Positions 34,201 to 42,763 are shown, numbered from the stretch's first letter. The stretch is 64,000 nt of DNA from an uncultured Bacteroidia bacterium (GCA_938038735.1 CALHSW010000076.1:1-64000), one strand, 5' to 3'. Made by a program: numbers and translations. Notes: generated by a model not told the origin, from the sequence alone.

Positions 34201-35622
34201 ATGAAGAATTACAGAAAAGTTGCAGTACTTCAAGGGGTTATAGTGTCGTTACTTCTGTTCGCGGGGTGTGAGAAATGGCTTAACATAGCCCCGAAGGGAA
34301 TGCTTGTTCCGGAGACGGTCGATGAGTTCGATTTGATGCTTAACGCAAACGATTTGTGTAAAAGCTCTCTCTATGAGGCTCTATTTCTTACAGATGATAC
34401 ATATCTGCTTGTGACGACAGACGATAATGGACTGGATGTGCCTACAAACCTCGGAACGTCTACCGGGCGGATGTACGTTTACGATGCCGACAGATACTAT
34501 ACGGAGACGGATTACAACTCATACTACGATGCAGCCTACAAAAGGATATACACGTATAATGTTATCGTGGAAAACGTACTGAAGGCATCGGGCGATGCGC
34601 AGAAAGCGCGGAGCGTACGGGCAGAGGCGCTATGCGGCCGGGCAATGGAGTACCTGCTGCTCATTAACCTCTTTGCCCCGCACTACGATGCATCTACTGC
34701 CAGCTCAAGCTACGGCGTTCCGCTGATACTAAGCCCAGACCTTGAGACGGAGGGCGTTACAAAGGCGAGCGTTGCCGAGGTCTACGTGCAGGTAGAGAAG
34801 GATTTGCACGAGGCACTGGCCGACTTGCCATCATCACCGGCGCATGGTACTCCATTACGCTTTAGCAAGGCAGCATCATTGGGCTTCCTCGCCAAGGTTG
34901 CATTCCTAAAGGGGGAGTGGGCTAACGCGCTGACATGGTGCCAAAAGGTAAAGGATGAGATGAAAGGACTGCCCCTGCACGATTGGACAAAGAATCAGCT
35001 GGTGGACCCGATGTCAATGTTAAGCGACTACCCCGATGTGGTAAATAGCGAGGAAAATATTTTACTGCGCTATCCCGATGCGGCCTTCGGGCTATCGTGG
35101 TGTACCTACTGCTCCCCCTCGCTGCTAAAGCTATTTGACCAGGAAAATGATATGCGCTACGTATTGCAGTTTACAGATAATGTCTACGGCGTACCATTGA
35201 GCAGTCCCGACCTGCGCTACTACTCTAGCTATATAAAGTTTAGCACTGGGATTAGCACGCCGGAGATCTATCTAATGGCAGCCGAATGCAAGGTGCGCAC
35301 AGGCGATGTGGCGGGGGGTATAGACCTACTCAACCAGCTACGTGCGCATCGAATAAAAGATGTGACTCCCTTGGCTGCGGGAACGGCAGAAGAGGCGTTG
35401 CGGCTAGTTTTAGAGGAGCGGCGCCGCGAGCTGTACAACCACTCCGTAGAGCGGCTGATTGATATAAAGCGTTTGGCAGAGGATCCCGCGACGCGCGTAA
35501 CGGTGCGCCATGAGTTGCCCGGCGGCGAGACCATTGAGGTGGATGGCAACGACAGCCGTATGATTCTACCGATTCCGCCCCAGGTTCTTAATTTTAACCC
35601 GGGTATGAAGCCCCGTGGCTAA
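34201..35622 (+). CDS. SusD/RagB-family substrate-binding lipoprotein
   Basis: The lid protein of the SusC transporter. It is 473 residues with a lipoprotein signal whose lipobox is LFAGC, then EKWLNIAPKG, which is close to the usual SusD N terminus. TPR-like helices and the C-terminal family segment ERRRELYNHSVERLIDIKR are visible. A GGAGG site precedes the ATG. Encoded immediately after susC; together they form the outer-membrane complex. Confidence 0.93.
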   Translation: MKNYRKVAVLQGVIVSLLLFAGCEKWLNIAPKGMLVPETVDEFDLMLNANDLCKSSLYEALFLTDDTYLLVTTDDNGLDVPTNLGTSTGRMYVYDADRYYTETDYNSYYDAAYKRIYTYNVIVENVLKASGDAQKARSVRAEALCGRAMEYLLLINLFAPHYDASTASSSYGVPLILSPDLETEGVTKASVAEVYVQVEKDLHEALADLPSSPAHGTPLRFSKAASLGFLAKVAFLKGEWANALTWCQKVKDEMKGLPLHDWTKNQLVDPMSMLSDYPDVVNSEENILLRYPDAAFGLSWCTYCSPSLLKLFDQENDMRYVLQFTDNVYGVPLSSPDLRYYSSYIKFSTGISTPEIYLMAAECKVRTGDVAGGIDLLNQLRAHRIKDVTPLAAGTAEEALRLVLEERRRELYNHSVERLIDIKRLAEDPATRVTVRHELPGGETIEVDGNDSRMILPIPPQVLNFNPGMKPRG

Positions 35623-35729
35623 GTTGGACACAAAACGAAGGTGCATCCGTCCCTAATTCTTGGGCGATGGCGGGTATTATAGCCGGATGAGAGTTTTTAA
35701 TGGTCTTAACCAATAGGAATAGAAAGGCG

Positions 35730-36914
35730 ATGAAAGTGGTAAGGAAATTAGCTGCATATGGGTTTCTTGCGGCGGCGGCGTGCGTGGCATGCGGGTGTGG
35801 GGAAAGCGATAGGCGTGCAGGAGTGGACGTGCAGGGCGAGGTGGAGGGGTTTGACGCAACGAAGATGGTGATTAGCCGCGTTGCCAACCAACCGTACGAC
35901 CAGCTAGTGCCTCTTGATACGGTGTCAGTGGAGAGTGGACATTTTGCCTGGCGGTGCGACACGCTGGGTTGTGATGTTTACGCATTGACCTTTATAACCG
36001 ATGCGGAGCTGAATGACAACAGCGTGTATGCGCTACTTGGTGATGGGCGAGTGACCATGAAGGTGGTTCGCTCCGCGCAGGGCAGGCTGGAGCCGCATAG
36101 CCAGGGAAGCGCGATGCAGAGTCGGTATGAAGACTTTATAGCGGGGTACCGAAAGGCGGGGCGCCAGGCGGAGATAGACTCCGTTGAGCGGGAATTCTAC
36201 GCGGCGCGCAATCGGAACGATACGGTAACCATGGCGGCGATAAAAGAGAGCAGCAGGCAGCTTTATTCGGATGGGGCTGCGCAGGTAGAGAAGTATGTAA
36301 AGGAGCGGATGGCCGATAGCAGCCGTGACTTTTTCACCTTCTTTCTATACTACATGTTTGAGGTAGTGCCGAAAAGCATTGTCCGTCAAGGTCAGATAGA
36401 TACCATCAATCAGCAGCTGTTGGAGTGGCGCGGGGCAGAGGTGCAGACCTCTCGATTGATGCGGGATGCGCGGGAGCGAATAGCCATAGCCTCGCGAAGC
36501 GTGGAGGGGGCGCTTGCGCCTGAATTGGTGTGCGTGGGTCCTCAAGGCGATACGTTACGTCTCAGCGAACTGCGGGGGCGGCGTGTGCTCATTGATTTTT
36601 GGGCGAGCTACTGCAGCTGGTGTCGCTTGGAAATGCCCACGCTGCGTAAAGCCTATGAACAGTATGCCGCTGCGAAAGGCGTTACCTTTCTATCCGTGTC
36701 GATAGATAAAAGCCGGGATGCATGGCTCCGCGCAGTGGAGGAGGAGGGGATGCCTTGGAAGAATGCGCTGGTGACCGAGGCGCAGGCCGCGACGGTTACA
36801 ACGGACTACAACATCACGGGTATCCCTTTGATACTGCTGCTCGATGAGGAGGGCAGGATTGTGCGGAGGGGGCTGCGTGGAGAAGAGATCTCGGAGGTGC
36901 TGGCAGCGCTGTAG
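35730..36914 (+). CDS. Thioredoxin-like lipoprotein (TlpA/ResA type, N-terminal DUF4369-like domain)
   Basis: A 394-residue periplasmic thiol-disulfide protein. The start is the ATG at 35730; one 10 codons earlier is less likely. The signal sequence ends at a cysteine-rich lipobox (CVACGCGES). The first domain (about 35-130) is beta-rich and resembles DUF4369. A helical middle follows, then a thioredoxin fold with redox motif C295-SW-C298 in FWASYCSWCRLEMPTL and the cis-proline ITGIPLILLLD. Genes like this often sit beside SusC/SusD in Bacteroidota and may keep cargo or partner cysteines reduced. CSWC is an uncommon variant of CxxC. Confidence 0.9.
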   Translation: MKVVRKLAAYGFLAAAACVACGCGESDRRAGVDVQGEVEGFDATKMVISRVANQPYDQLVPLDTVSVESGHFAWRCDTLGCDVYALTFITDAELNDNSVYALLGDGRVTMKVVRSAQGRLEPHSQGSAMQSRYEDFIAGYRKAGRQAEIDSVEREFYAARNRNDTVTMAAIKESSRQLYSDGAAQVEKYVKERMADSSRDFFTFFLYYMFEVVPKSIVRQGQIDTINQQLLEWRGAEVQTSRLMRDARERIAIASRSVEGALAPELVCVGPQGDTLRLSELRGRRVLIDFWASYCSWCRLEMPTLRKAYEQYAAAKGVTFLSVSIDKSRDAWLRAVEEEGMPWKNALVTEAQAATVTTDYNITGIPLILLLDEEGRIVRRGLRGEEISEVLAAL

Positions 36915-36985
36915 CGTCCCCCTTGCGGGGAGCGTTGCGCAGCGCGGTGCGATGGGTGGCAATTAGTAAATGTGAATCTTTGGTG

Positions 36986-37024
36986 AAATGGAGCAGTGGC
37001 AGGATTGCCGCTGCTCCATTTATT
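36986..37024 (+). terminator. Terminator after the SusC/SusD/thioredoxin set
   Basis: The stem AATGGAGCAGTGGCA / TGCCGCTGCTCCATT has loop GGAT and is followed by TTATT. It lies about 70 bases past the thioredoxin-like gene. Confidence 0.7.
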
Positions 37025-37114
37025 AAGGCGGTAATGCGGATAGGATTGCATTACAGCATTCAGTAACGCATCCGTTGAGAGCGGAAAGAGGGTATGGGTA
37101 AAGATATAGCGAAA

Positions 37115-37185
37115 AATTATCATTCGTTGCCATGCGTATGGCAACACTGCGATTTTGCCCGTATGCGTTGCCATTCTTGATAATT
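37115..37185. promoter_or_regulatory. Nested inverted repeats upstream of the orphan methyltransferase
   Basis: An outer inverted pair AATTATCA (37115-37122) / TGATAATT (37178-37185) encloses an inner hairpin GTTGCCAT (37126-37133) / ATGGCAAC (37138-37145) with loop GCGT. A third copy of GTTGCCAT lies at 37167-37174. The right outer arm ends 18 bases before the -7 box of the methyltransferase gene, so a repressor operator is plausible. Confidence 0.6.
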
Positions 37186-37203
37186 AACTCTGTAAAAAAT
37201 GTG

Positions 37204-37211
37204 TAACTTTG
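37204..37211 (+). promoter_or_regulatory. -7 element for the methyltransferase gene
   Basis: TAACTTTG is a perfect TAnnTTTG. A TTG at 37177-37179 is 24 bases upstream, a little further than usual. Confidence 0.5.
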
Positions 37212-37267
37212 CTGTGGTGCGCAAGGGGAAGCGTACGAAGCAAGTAAAAGGGTAATGAGATAGGCTG

Positions 37268-38251
37268 GTGAAACCGTTGGTAAAATATCGTGGTGGAAAG
37301 GCGCGGGAGATTCCGGCAATTATGCCCCACATTCCGTATGTAAAAGGGTGTTACGTGGAGCCGTTCTTCGGGGGAGGTGCGCTTTACTTTTATCTTGCGC
37401 CGAGAAAGTCTATCATCAACGACATAAATGAGAAACTGATTTCATTTTATAGAGGGGTGCGAGATGATTTTCCTTCGTTGCGCCGGGAGTTAGATGGACT
37501 AGAGAGGGTTTACGCAGAAAATAGAGCAGCGTTCGATAAGCTCAAGCAACAGTTTCCAACAGAGAGGGTAGAGGATAAGAATGAGGCACTTTACTATGAG
37601 CTGCGGGACATGTTTAATGGGCTTATCCCCGCACGCTACTCAGAGGCAGCACTATACTACTTCATTAACAAGACGGCCTATTCTGGCATGATACGCTACA
37701 ATGCCAGAGGGGAGTTCAATGTGCCGTTTGGGCGCTATAAGGGGCTGAACAGCGCAGGCGTAACGAAGAGCCACAGCGAGCTGCTCCGCCATGCTGAGAT
37801 TATGAATGTGGATTACAGCGAGGTTTTTGCTTTGTGCCGTTCAAACGATTTTGTCTTTTTAGACCCGCCCTACGATTGTACTTTTTCTGATTACGGCAAT
37901 CCGGAATATAAGGATGGCTTCACGGAGGAGGCTCATGTGAAGCTAGCTGAGGATTTCCGCAATCTACCGTGCAAAGCGTTAATGGTGATAGGCAAAACGC
38001 CCTTGACGGCACGCCTGTACAGTGGATATATAACGGATGAGTATAGGAAGAGCTACTCGGTGAACATCAAGAATCGCTTTAAGGCCGAGGCTATGCACAT
38101 CGTGATTTCTAATTACAGACGCTGCTGGGTACTAGGAGAAAAGCAGCTAGGTGGTTTTGGGGAGGAGCGGCTATGTGCTACTGCAATACAAGGTTTTAAC
38201 CGAGAAAGTACAGACTGCGGCGTGGCTGCACAGCAATTCTTGAAGCATTAA
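37268..38251 (+). CDS. D12-class N6-adenine DNA methyltransferase (Dam-like), no restriction partner
   Basis: Transfers a methyl group from SAM to adenine in DNA. It is 327 residues. It shows the N-terminal motif LVKYRGGKAREIPAIM, SAM-binding motif I EPFFGGGAL, and catalytic motif IV DPPY at residues 199-202. The NKTAYSGMIRYNARGEFNVPFGRY segment is typical of D12 enzymes. The start is GTG. No restriction endonuclease gene is adjacent, so it is an orphan (solitary) methyltransferase, often of phage or mobile-element origin. Composition appears AT-richer than neighbours, which would fit acquisition. Target sequence unknown. Confidence 0.9.
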   Translation: MKPLVKYRGGKAREIPAIMPHIPYVKGCYVEPFFGGGALYFYLAPRKSIINDINEKLISFYRGVRDDFPSLRRELDGLERVYAENRAAFDKLKQQFPTERVEDKNEALYYELRDMFNGLIPARYSEAALYYFINKTAYSGMIRYNARGEFNVPFGRYKGLNSAGVTKSHSELLRHAEIMNVDYSEVFALCRSNDFVFLDPPYDCTFSDYGNPEYKDGFTEEAHVKLAEDFRNLPCKALMVIGKTPLTARLYSGYITDEYRKSYSVNIKNRFKAEAMHIVISNYRRCWVLGEKQLGGFGEERLCATAIQGFNRESTDCGVAAQQFLKH

Positions 38252-38297
38252 CGTCCTTGGAACTTGAATCTGCGGTTAAATAATTTTTCAACTACCA

Positions 38298-38329
38298 TTT
38301 GGTGGAATGTGGAATAGTGCGTACCTTTG
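38298..38329 (+). promoter_or_regulatory. Promoter of tRNA-His (near-perfect Bacteroidota consensus)
   Basis: TTTG at 38298-38301, 20 bases of spacing, then TACCTTTG at 38322-38329. The tRNA begins 12 bases later. Confidence 0.8.
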
Positions 38330-38340
38330 CACTCGGTTAT

Positions 38341-38415
38341 GGTGGATGTAGCTCAGTTGGTTAGAGCATCGGATTGTGGTTCCGAGTGTCGTGGGTTCGA
38401 ATCCCATCTTCCACC
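38341..38415 (+). tRNA. tRNA-His (GTG)
   Basis: A cloverleaf with anticodon GTG in the loop TTGTGGT, D arm GCTC/GAGC and T arm GTGGG-TTCGAAT-CCCAT. The extra 5' G (38341), paired with C73, is the hallmark of tRNA-His. The acceptor stem GTGGATG/CTTCCAC has one T-T mismatch at its sixth pair. CCA is not encoded. Confidence 0.95.
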
Positions 38416-38430
38416 CGAAGGAAAATAGAG

Positions 38431-38480
38431 AGAGTTGGAAAGGATTTTCACCAAGGGATGTTATCTTTTCCAGCTCTTTT
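38431..38480 (+). terminator. Terminator after tRNA-His
   Basis: AGAGTTGGAAAGGAT pairs with ATCTTTTCCAGCTCT, with two G-T wobbles, across an 18-base loop; TTT follows. It should end the tRNA-His transcript before nusB. Confidence 0.6.
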
Positions 38481-38576
38481 GCGTGAATAGAGGTCTTTGC
38501 ACGGCAAAAGCTGACGGCGCAGGGCTAGAATGGGTGAGAGGCCGCAAGGCTGCACAACGAATCGAGAGGTAGGGAG

Positions 38577-39632
38577 ATGTTTAATCGGCGGTTAGTGAGA
38601 ATAAAGGTGCTACAGGCGCTCTACGCGCATATGAGCGCTTACGCTGACACGGAAGAGAGCGCCACGGGGGAGAGCGGGCTTCCTTTTACGTTAGGGAAGG
38701 GAGTGGGAGAGGCTGGTGCTGTTACAAGGTCTCTATTGGAGTTGGAACGCAGCTTGCAGGCGTACATTGACCTACAGCACACCATGGTTCATTTGCTGCT
38801 GGAGCTTCGTAGGGCGAATCGGAAGCGTATTGACCTACAGAAGTCTCGCTATCTGCGCAGCGGGTTAGAGCCGTCGGAGAACTTTGTGAATAATAGGGTG
38901 TTGCAACAGTACGCTGCCAACGAGTCTATCCGAGCGTACGCCAAGCAACGCAACGTGGCATGGCCCGGCGCAGAGGATTTCGTATGGTATCTATTCACCA
39001 CGCTTGAGAAAGAGTCTTTTTTTGATGATTACTTGGAGCTGAAGACGCCCAGCTTTAGCGATGATGCGGCAGTGGTTTCAGCAATCTACGAGTGGCTGCA
39101 AGCTCTTGAAATACCGCAGCTCGCAGACGACCAACTCGATGAACAAAGAACCATCTACGCATGGGCGCTCTCAAGTACGATTTTCTACTACGCGGATCTT
39201 GACTCTGCGCTTGACGATCTGCTAGAGGAAACGGGGGGCATGCATGATTTGGACAGCGCGGACGTTGAAATCGTTCCTTGCGCCATTAAAGAGGATTTGC
39301 GGACGTTTGCGCTAACGTTGCTAAAGAAGACGATTGAGCAGCACGAGAACAATCTGCAGACAATAATTCCCTTCCTGCGGAACTGGGATCCATCCCGGGT
39401 TGCGTTTATGGATCTACTCATCCTCTTGATGGGATTGGCCGAGGCGCTGAATTTCCCGGAAATACCCATTCCCGTGACTATAAACGAGTACATTGAATTG
39501 GCACGTTCCTTTAGCACGAAGTCAAGTCCACAGTTTGTGAATGGCGTGTTAGACTCCATGCTTAAACAGCTTGGGGAGGAGGGAATAATTGTGAAAAAGG
39601 AGCGCAAGAAGGGAGAGCGACGAGCGAAGTAA
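38577..39632 (+). CDS. nusB: Transcription antitermination protein NusB, long Bacteroidota form
   Basis: NusB works with NusE (S10) on boxA RNA in rRNA transcription. At 351 residues it is much longer than the 140-residue E. coli protein, as is usual in Bacteroidota. The N terminus FNRRLVRIKVLQALYAHM is a NusB-type start. The RNA-binding NusB fold occupies about 235-335 (ALTLLKKTIEQHENNLQTII, FMDLLILLMGLAEALNFPEIPIPVTINEYIELARSF in two parts). A charged tail ends in lysines. The middle (about 60-230) is helical and lineage-specific. It heads the series nusB-yajC-ybbR-coaE. Confidence 0.92.
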   Translation: MFNRRLVRIKVLQALYAHMSAYADTEESATGESGLPFTLGKGVGEAGAVTRSLLELERSLQAYIDLQHTMVHLLLELRRANRKRIDLQKSRYLRSGLEPSENFVNNRVLQQYAANESIRAYAKQRNVAWPGAEDFVWYLFTTLEKESFFDDYLELKTPSFSDDAAVVSAIYEWLQALEIPQLADDQLDEQRTIYAWALSSTIFYYADLDSALDDLLEETGGMHDLDSADVEIVPCAIKEDLRTFALTLLKKTIEQHENNLQTIIPFLRNWDPSRVAFMDLLILLMGLAEALNFPEIPIPVTINEYIELARSFSTKSSPQFVNGVLDSMLKQLGEEGIIVKKERKKGERRAK

Positions 39633-39668
39633 AGAAGGGTTCGTTGCGTTGGGTTGTTTTATCATTTG

Positions 39669-39676
39669 TATCTTTG
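39669..39676 (+). promoter_or_regulatory. -7 element upstream of yajC
   Basis: TATCTTTG is a perfect TAnnTTTG, 32 bases before the yajC ATG. It suggests a second promoter within the nusB series. Confidence 0.5.
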
Positions 39677-39708
39677 CGAACTAGAGCAATTAAAAAAAGA
39701 GAGAAGAG

Positions 39709-40005
39709 ATGGTTTTATTACAAGCAGCAGGTGGCATGAACTCAGGGCTGATGCAGTTTCTGATGTTGGCGTTGATTTTGGTCGTTTTTTATTTCTTTCT
39801 AATGCGTCCGCAAATCAAGCGGCAGAAAGAGATGCGTAAGTTCCAGTCTTCGCTAAAGCGCGGAGATCAGGTGATGGTGGCTGGCGGCATCTACGGCAAG
39901 GTGACGGAGGTGGCAGATACGTACGTCATGGTAGAGGTAAGCCCTAACACTGAGATTAAGGTTGTCAAGGGCAATGTTTTCGCCAGCGCGGAGACGGCTG
40001 CCTAG
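39709..40005 (+). CDS. yajC: Sec translocon accessory subunit YajC
   Basis: A small inner-membrane partner of SecDF. It is 98 residues with one membrane helix at about 14-33 (LMLALILVVFYFFLMRPQ), followed by the family signature RPQIKRQKEMRKF and LKRGDQVMVAGGIYGKV. GAGAAGAG lies just before the ATG. Location between nusB and ybbR matches other Bacteroidota. Confidence 0.95.
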   Translation: MVLLQAAGGMNSGLMQFLMLALILVVFYFFLMRPQIKRQKEMRKFQSSLKRGDQVMVAGGIYGKVTEVADTYVMVEVSPNTEIKVVKGNVFASAETAA

Positions 40006-40077
40006 AGGGGAAACGGTAGCCGATTGCAAGGTCATACCAGTTGATTTTGCAAATATCTGTGGGCGGAAGGAGCGTTG

Positions 40078-41127
40078 ATGCCGAATCCAGAAGGACAGTG
40101 GGCGGCCCTAAAGAGGCTGCTGCGGAGTAAGAAACGCTTTCAGAGGTACGAAAAGGCATGGCATTGGTTCTTTCACCATGTGGTGGAGCCAGTGCCGTGG
40201 CTTAAGTTTTTTCGTTTTGGCGTAGCGGTTCTCTTGGCTGGCGTGTTGTGGTATCTACTCAAGCTGAGCCATGATTACTCCGTAGACATTAGCTTCCCCA
40301 TAGCGGTTGGGAATCCGCCCGTGGGGTACATGATTTCTGGGCAAAGCGAGCAGCAGGTTCGCATGCGCGTGAGGGGGAATGGATACGCGCTGCTGCGATA
40401 CAGAACATTCACGGGCGGTTCCCCTTTGCAGATAGATTTACAAGAAGTTGGGGTTGAAGGCGGCAAGGATACCGTTACGCGACGCTGCATGTCACGCACG
40501 GAATTGGAGCGGATCCTTACCTCGCAGATTCCCGCTGAGCTTACGCTGGAGCATTTCGCCACGGAGCAGCTCTGCTACGATTTAAGCCGCTTAGGTAGCC
40601 GCAAGCTGCCCGTGGTGGCTTCAGTACGCTATACGCTGCACAGGCAGTTTGCGCAATTTCAACCCATGAAGCTTTCGTTAGATAGCGTCACGGTGGTTGG
40701 TCCAGCGGCTGAACTGTCTAAGATGGAATTTGCCCACTCCGATACGCTAGACCTGGGTGAAATCAGTACTCCGCAGCGGGTAAAGGTGACGTTCTCTCGA
40801 CGTGGCGATGTGCAATTCGTTCCTTCAGATTTGACCTGTGAGATCCCTGTATCGCAATTCACGCAAAAGAGGCTAGTGATTCCCATTAGCATTGAGGGTG
40901 CAGAACAGTTTGGACGCGTAACGCTGCTGCCGGGAGCGGTGGAGCTTACGTGCGATGTACCGCTCGATGCCTACGCCAGCATTAAGGCCGATGATTTCAC
41001 GCTGCGTGTTCGTTTCTTTGGCGATATTGCACCCGAACGGATGCTTGTGGAGCTGGTAAGGGTTCCAGCGGGGGTTCGCAACGTGCAATTTTCGCCGCAG
41101 TACGTTTCCTATCTAATCTCAAAGTGA
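40078..41127 (+). CDS. YbbR-domain membrane-anchored protein
   Basis: The protein is 349 residues. A basic N terminus, one membrane helix at about 47-63 (FGVAVLLAGVLWYLLKL) and three YbbR-like beta domains follow outside the membrane. YbbR (CdaR) proteins regulate the diadenylate cyclase CdaA in Firmicutes; in Bacteroidota the role is less clear. AGGAG is 6 bases before the ATG at 40078; a TTG one codon upstream also keeps the frame. The pair of this gene with a PgpH-type hydrolase elsewhere in the window is compatible with c-di-AMP signalling, but no cyclase gene is seen here. Confidence 0.8.
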   Translation: MPNPEGQWAALKRLLRSKKRFQRYEKAWHWFFHHVVEPVPWLKFFRFGVAVLLAGVLWYLLKLSHDYSVDISFPIAVGNPPVGYMISGQSEQQVRMRVRGNGYALLRYRTFTGGSPLQIDLQEVGVEGGKDTVTRRCMSRTELERILTSQIPAELTLEHFATEQLCYDLSRLGSRKLPVVASVRYTLHRQFAQFQPMKLSLDSVTVVGPAAELSKMEFAHSDTLDLGEISTPQRVKVTFSRRGDVQFVPSDLTCEIPVSQFTQKRLVIPISIEGAEQFGRVTLLPGAVELTCDVPLDAYASIKADDFTLRVRFFGDIAPERMLVELVRVPAGVRNVQFSPQYVSYLISK

Positions 41128-41128
41128 T

Positions 41129-41752
41129 TTGGAAAGACGAGACCTAGCACCACTGAAGGTGGGAATTACAGGCCCGATAGGGAGCGGAAAAAGCTACGTG
41201 TCTGCCAAGCTCCGAGAGCGGGGCTACTCGGTGTACGATAGCGATAGCGAGGCTAAACGCTTGGTAGAGAACAGCGGAGAAGTGCGTAAAGCGATTTCAA
41301 AGCTACTAGGAGAAGAGGCCTACGACGGGCAGGGAGCGTACCAAACGAAGTGGGTAGCCGATAGGGTATTTCAAAACAAAACGCTTTTAGAAGGGTTAAA
41401 TGCGATTGTACACCCCGCGGTGTTTCATGACTTTCTGTCATGGGTATCCCAACGGCAAGAAGAAGGCGCTAAACTTGTGTTTTTTGAGTCAGCTTTGCTA
41501 CCGACTGTGCGTAGAGAGTATGTAAAGAACCTTGATTGCGTAGTGGTTGTGCACGCATCGCAGATGTGCCGAATGCATCGGGTGATGGCGCGAGACTTTG
41601 CCGCGAGGGAAAAAATACTGCAACGTATGGCCAACCAGCCAAGCGACGCAGCCTTTGCCGCGGTAGCGGATTACACGCTGCGCAATGAAGACCGGATGGA
41701 TATAGAGAGTCAGGTGGAGAAACTTCTTAACATGCTACTGCAAAAGAGATAA
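41129..41752 (+). CDS. coaE: Dephospho-CoA kinase
   Basis: Catalyses the last step of coenzyme A synthesis, phosphorylation of the ribose 3'-OH. It is 207 residues, the usual size. P-loop GPIGSGKS is at about residues 15-22; DSDSEAKRLV and ADRVF are family motifs. There is no ATG before the P-loop. I use TTG at 41129 (one base after the ybbR stop); GTG at 41159 is possible but would leave only a very short beta strand. Start uncertain, product certain. Confidence 0.92.
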   Translation: MERRDLAPLKVGITGPIGSGKSYVSAKLRERGYSVYDSDSEAKRLVENSGEVRKAISKLLGEEAYDGQGAYQTKWVADRVFQNKTLLEGLNAIVHPAVFHDFLSWVSQRQEEGAKLVFFESALLPTVRREYVKNLDCVVVVHASQMCRMHRVMARDFAAREKILQRMANQPSDAAFAAVADYTLRNEDRMDIESQVEKLLNMLLQKR

Positions 41753-41760
41753 GTCATCGT

Positions 41761-42507
41761 ATGCAGAGAAAAGATGCTGGCTGCGCAGTGCCGTTTTTTG
41801 TGAGTTTGCTGGGGCTGTTACTCCTTGGCCCCCTCGGACTTTTCTTGGGACCATTGGCATCAATATTCTTTTCAAAACCCCGTTCGCAGGGTGGATTTGG
41901 AGGCTTTCAGGAACTTAGCGCAACGCAGGATGCCGTTGTTGTTCTGGTGGCAGAGGTAATACGGGCCGATGGCCGCATCATGCGCTCTGAGCTTGACTAC
42001 GTGCGCCGTTTCTTTGTGCGGTCGTTTGGCGAAGAGCGGGCGAGAATCGCATTGCTACGTCTGCGCGACTTACTGAAACAGAACAACGATATTTGGACTG
42101 CGAGCCGAATTCTTCGCATGACGATGTCTGACCAAAATAGGTCGGCCCTCGTACACATCTTGCTAGAATTGGCGCAGGCCGATGGCGTGGTTAGCGATGC
42201 CGAGCGCATGGCTATACAGCGTATCGCCATTGCGTTGGGCGTGTCTGTAGGCGGAGGTCAAGCAGGGGGCGAACGCCGCAAATCGTATGTATACACCGCG
42301 CCGCCGGTTGACTACTATGCTGTGCTGGGCGTGTCGCCATCAGCCACAGATGATGAGGTGAAGCAGGCCTACCGAAAGCTCGCCATCCGATGGCATCCTG
42401 ATCGTATGGAGAATAAAACCGAAGAGGAGCGCCAGCAGGCCAATGAGAAGCTGAAAAAGATTAACGAGGCGTACGAGAAGATTAAGCAGTCGAGGGGGAT
42501 GAAGTAG
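41761..42507 (+). CDS. TerB-like plus DnaJ-domain protein (DjlA-like)
   Basis: The protein is 248 residues. An N-terminal hydrophobic hairpin (about 10-33) is followed by a TerB-like helical domain (about 55-165, with IRADGRIMRSELDYV and AQADGVVSDAERMAI) and a C-terminal J domain (about 183-248, YYAVLGVSPSATDDEVKQAY, HPD in RWHPDRM). This order matches DjlA-type membrane-anchored DnaK co-chaperones. It follows coaE by 8 bases. Confidence 0.9.
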   Translation: MQRKDAGCAVPFFVSLLGLLLLGPLGLFLGPLASIFFSKPRSQGGFGGFQELSATQDAVVVLVAEVIRADGRIMRSELDYVRRFFVRSFGEERARIALLRLRDLLKQNNDIWTASRILRMTMSDQNRSALVHILLELAQADGVVSDAERMAIQRIAIALGVSVGGGQAGGERRKSYVYTAPPVDYYAVLGVSPSATDDEVKQAYRKLAIRWHPDRMENKTEEERQQANEKLKKINEAYEKIKQSRGMK

Positions 42508-42763
42508 GGGAAGGCTAGAGGGGCCACGATAATAGGGTAAAGGTGCGTATGCCGCTGCTCCTATACGAGAAAAATGTGAGGGGGAGAATAGGCGGTAGCA
42601 TTATAGAAAAGCTTAAGGCAGCACCTAGAATGTTGCATCAATCGGCTCTCACATGCCATTCGTAAAATGTGTCAGTGTTGCGTTGACGTACGATATGCTT
42701 GCGAAAAAATGGTTATATTCGCGAAGAGATTAGAACAACGTAAACTGTATAAATGGATTCGTT

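Noticed and set aside
36915..38251. Restriction-modification system
   Set aside because: Only the methyltransferase is present; flanking genes are a thioredoxin-like lipoprotein and tRNA-His/nusB, with no endonuclease.
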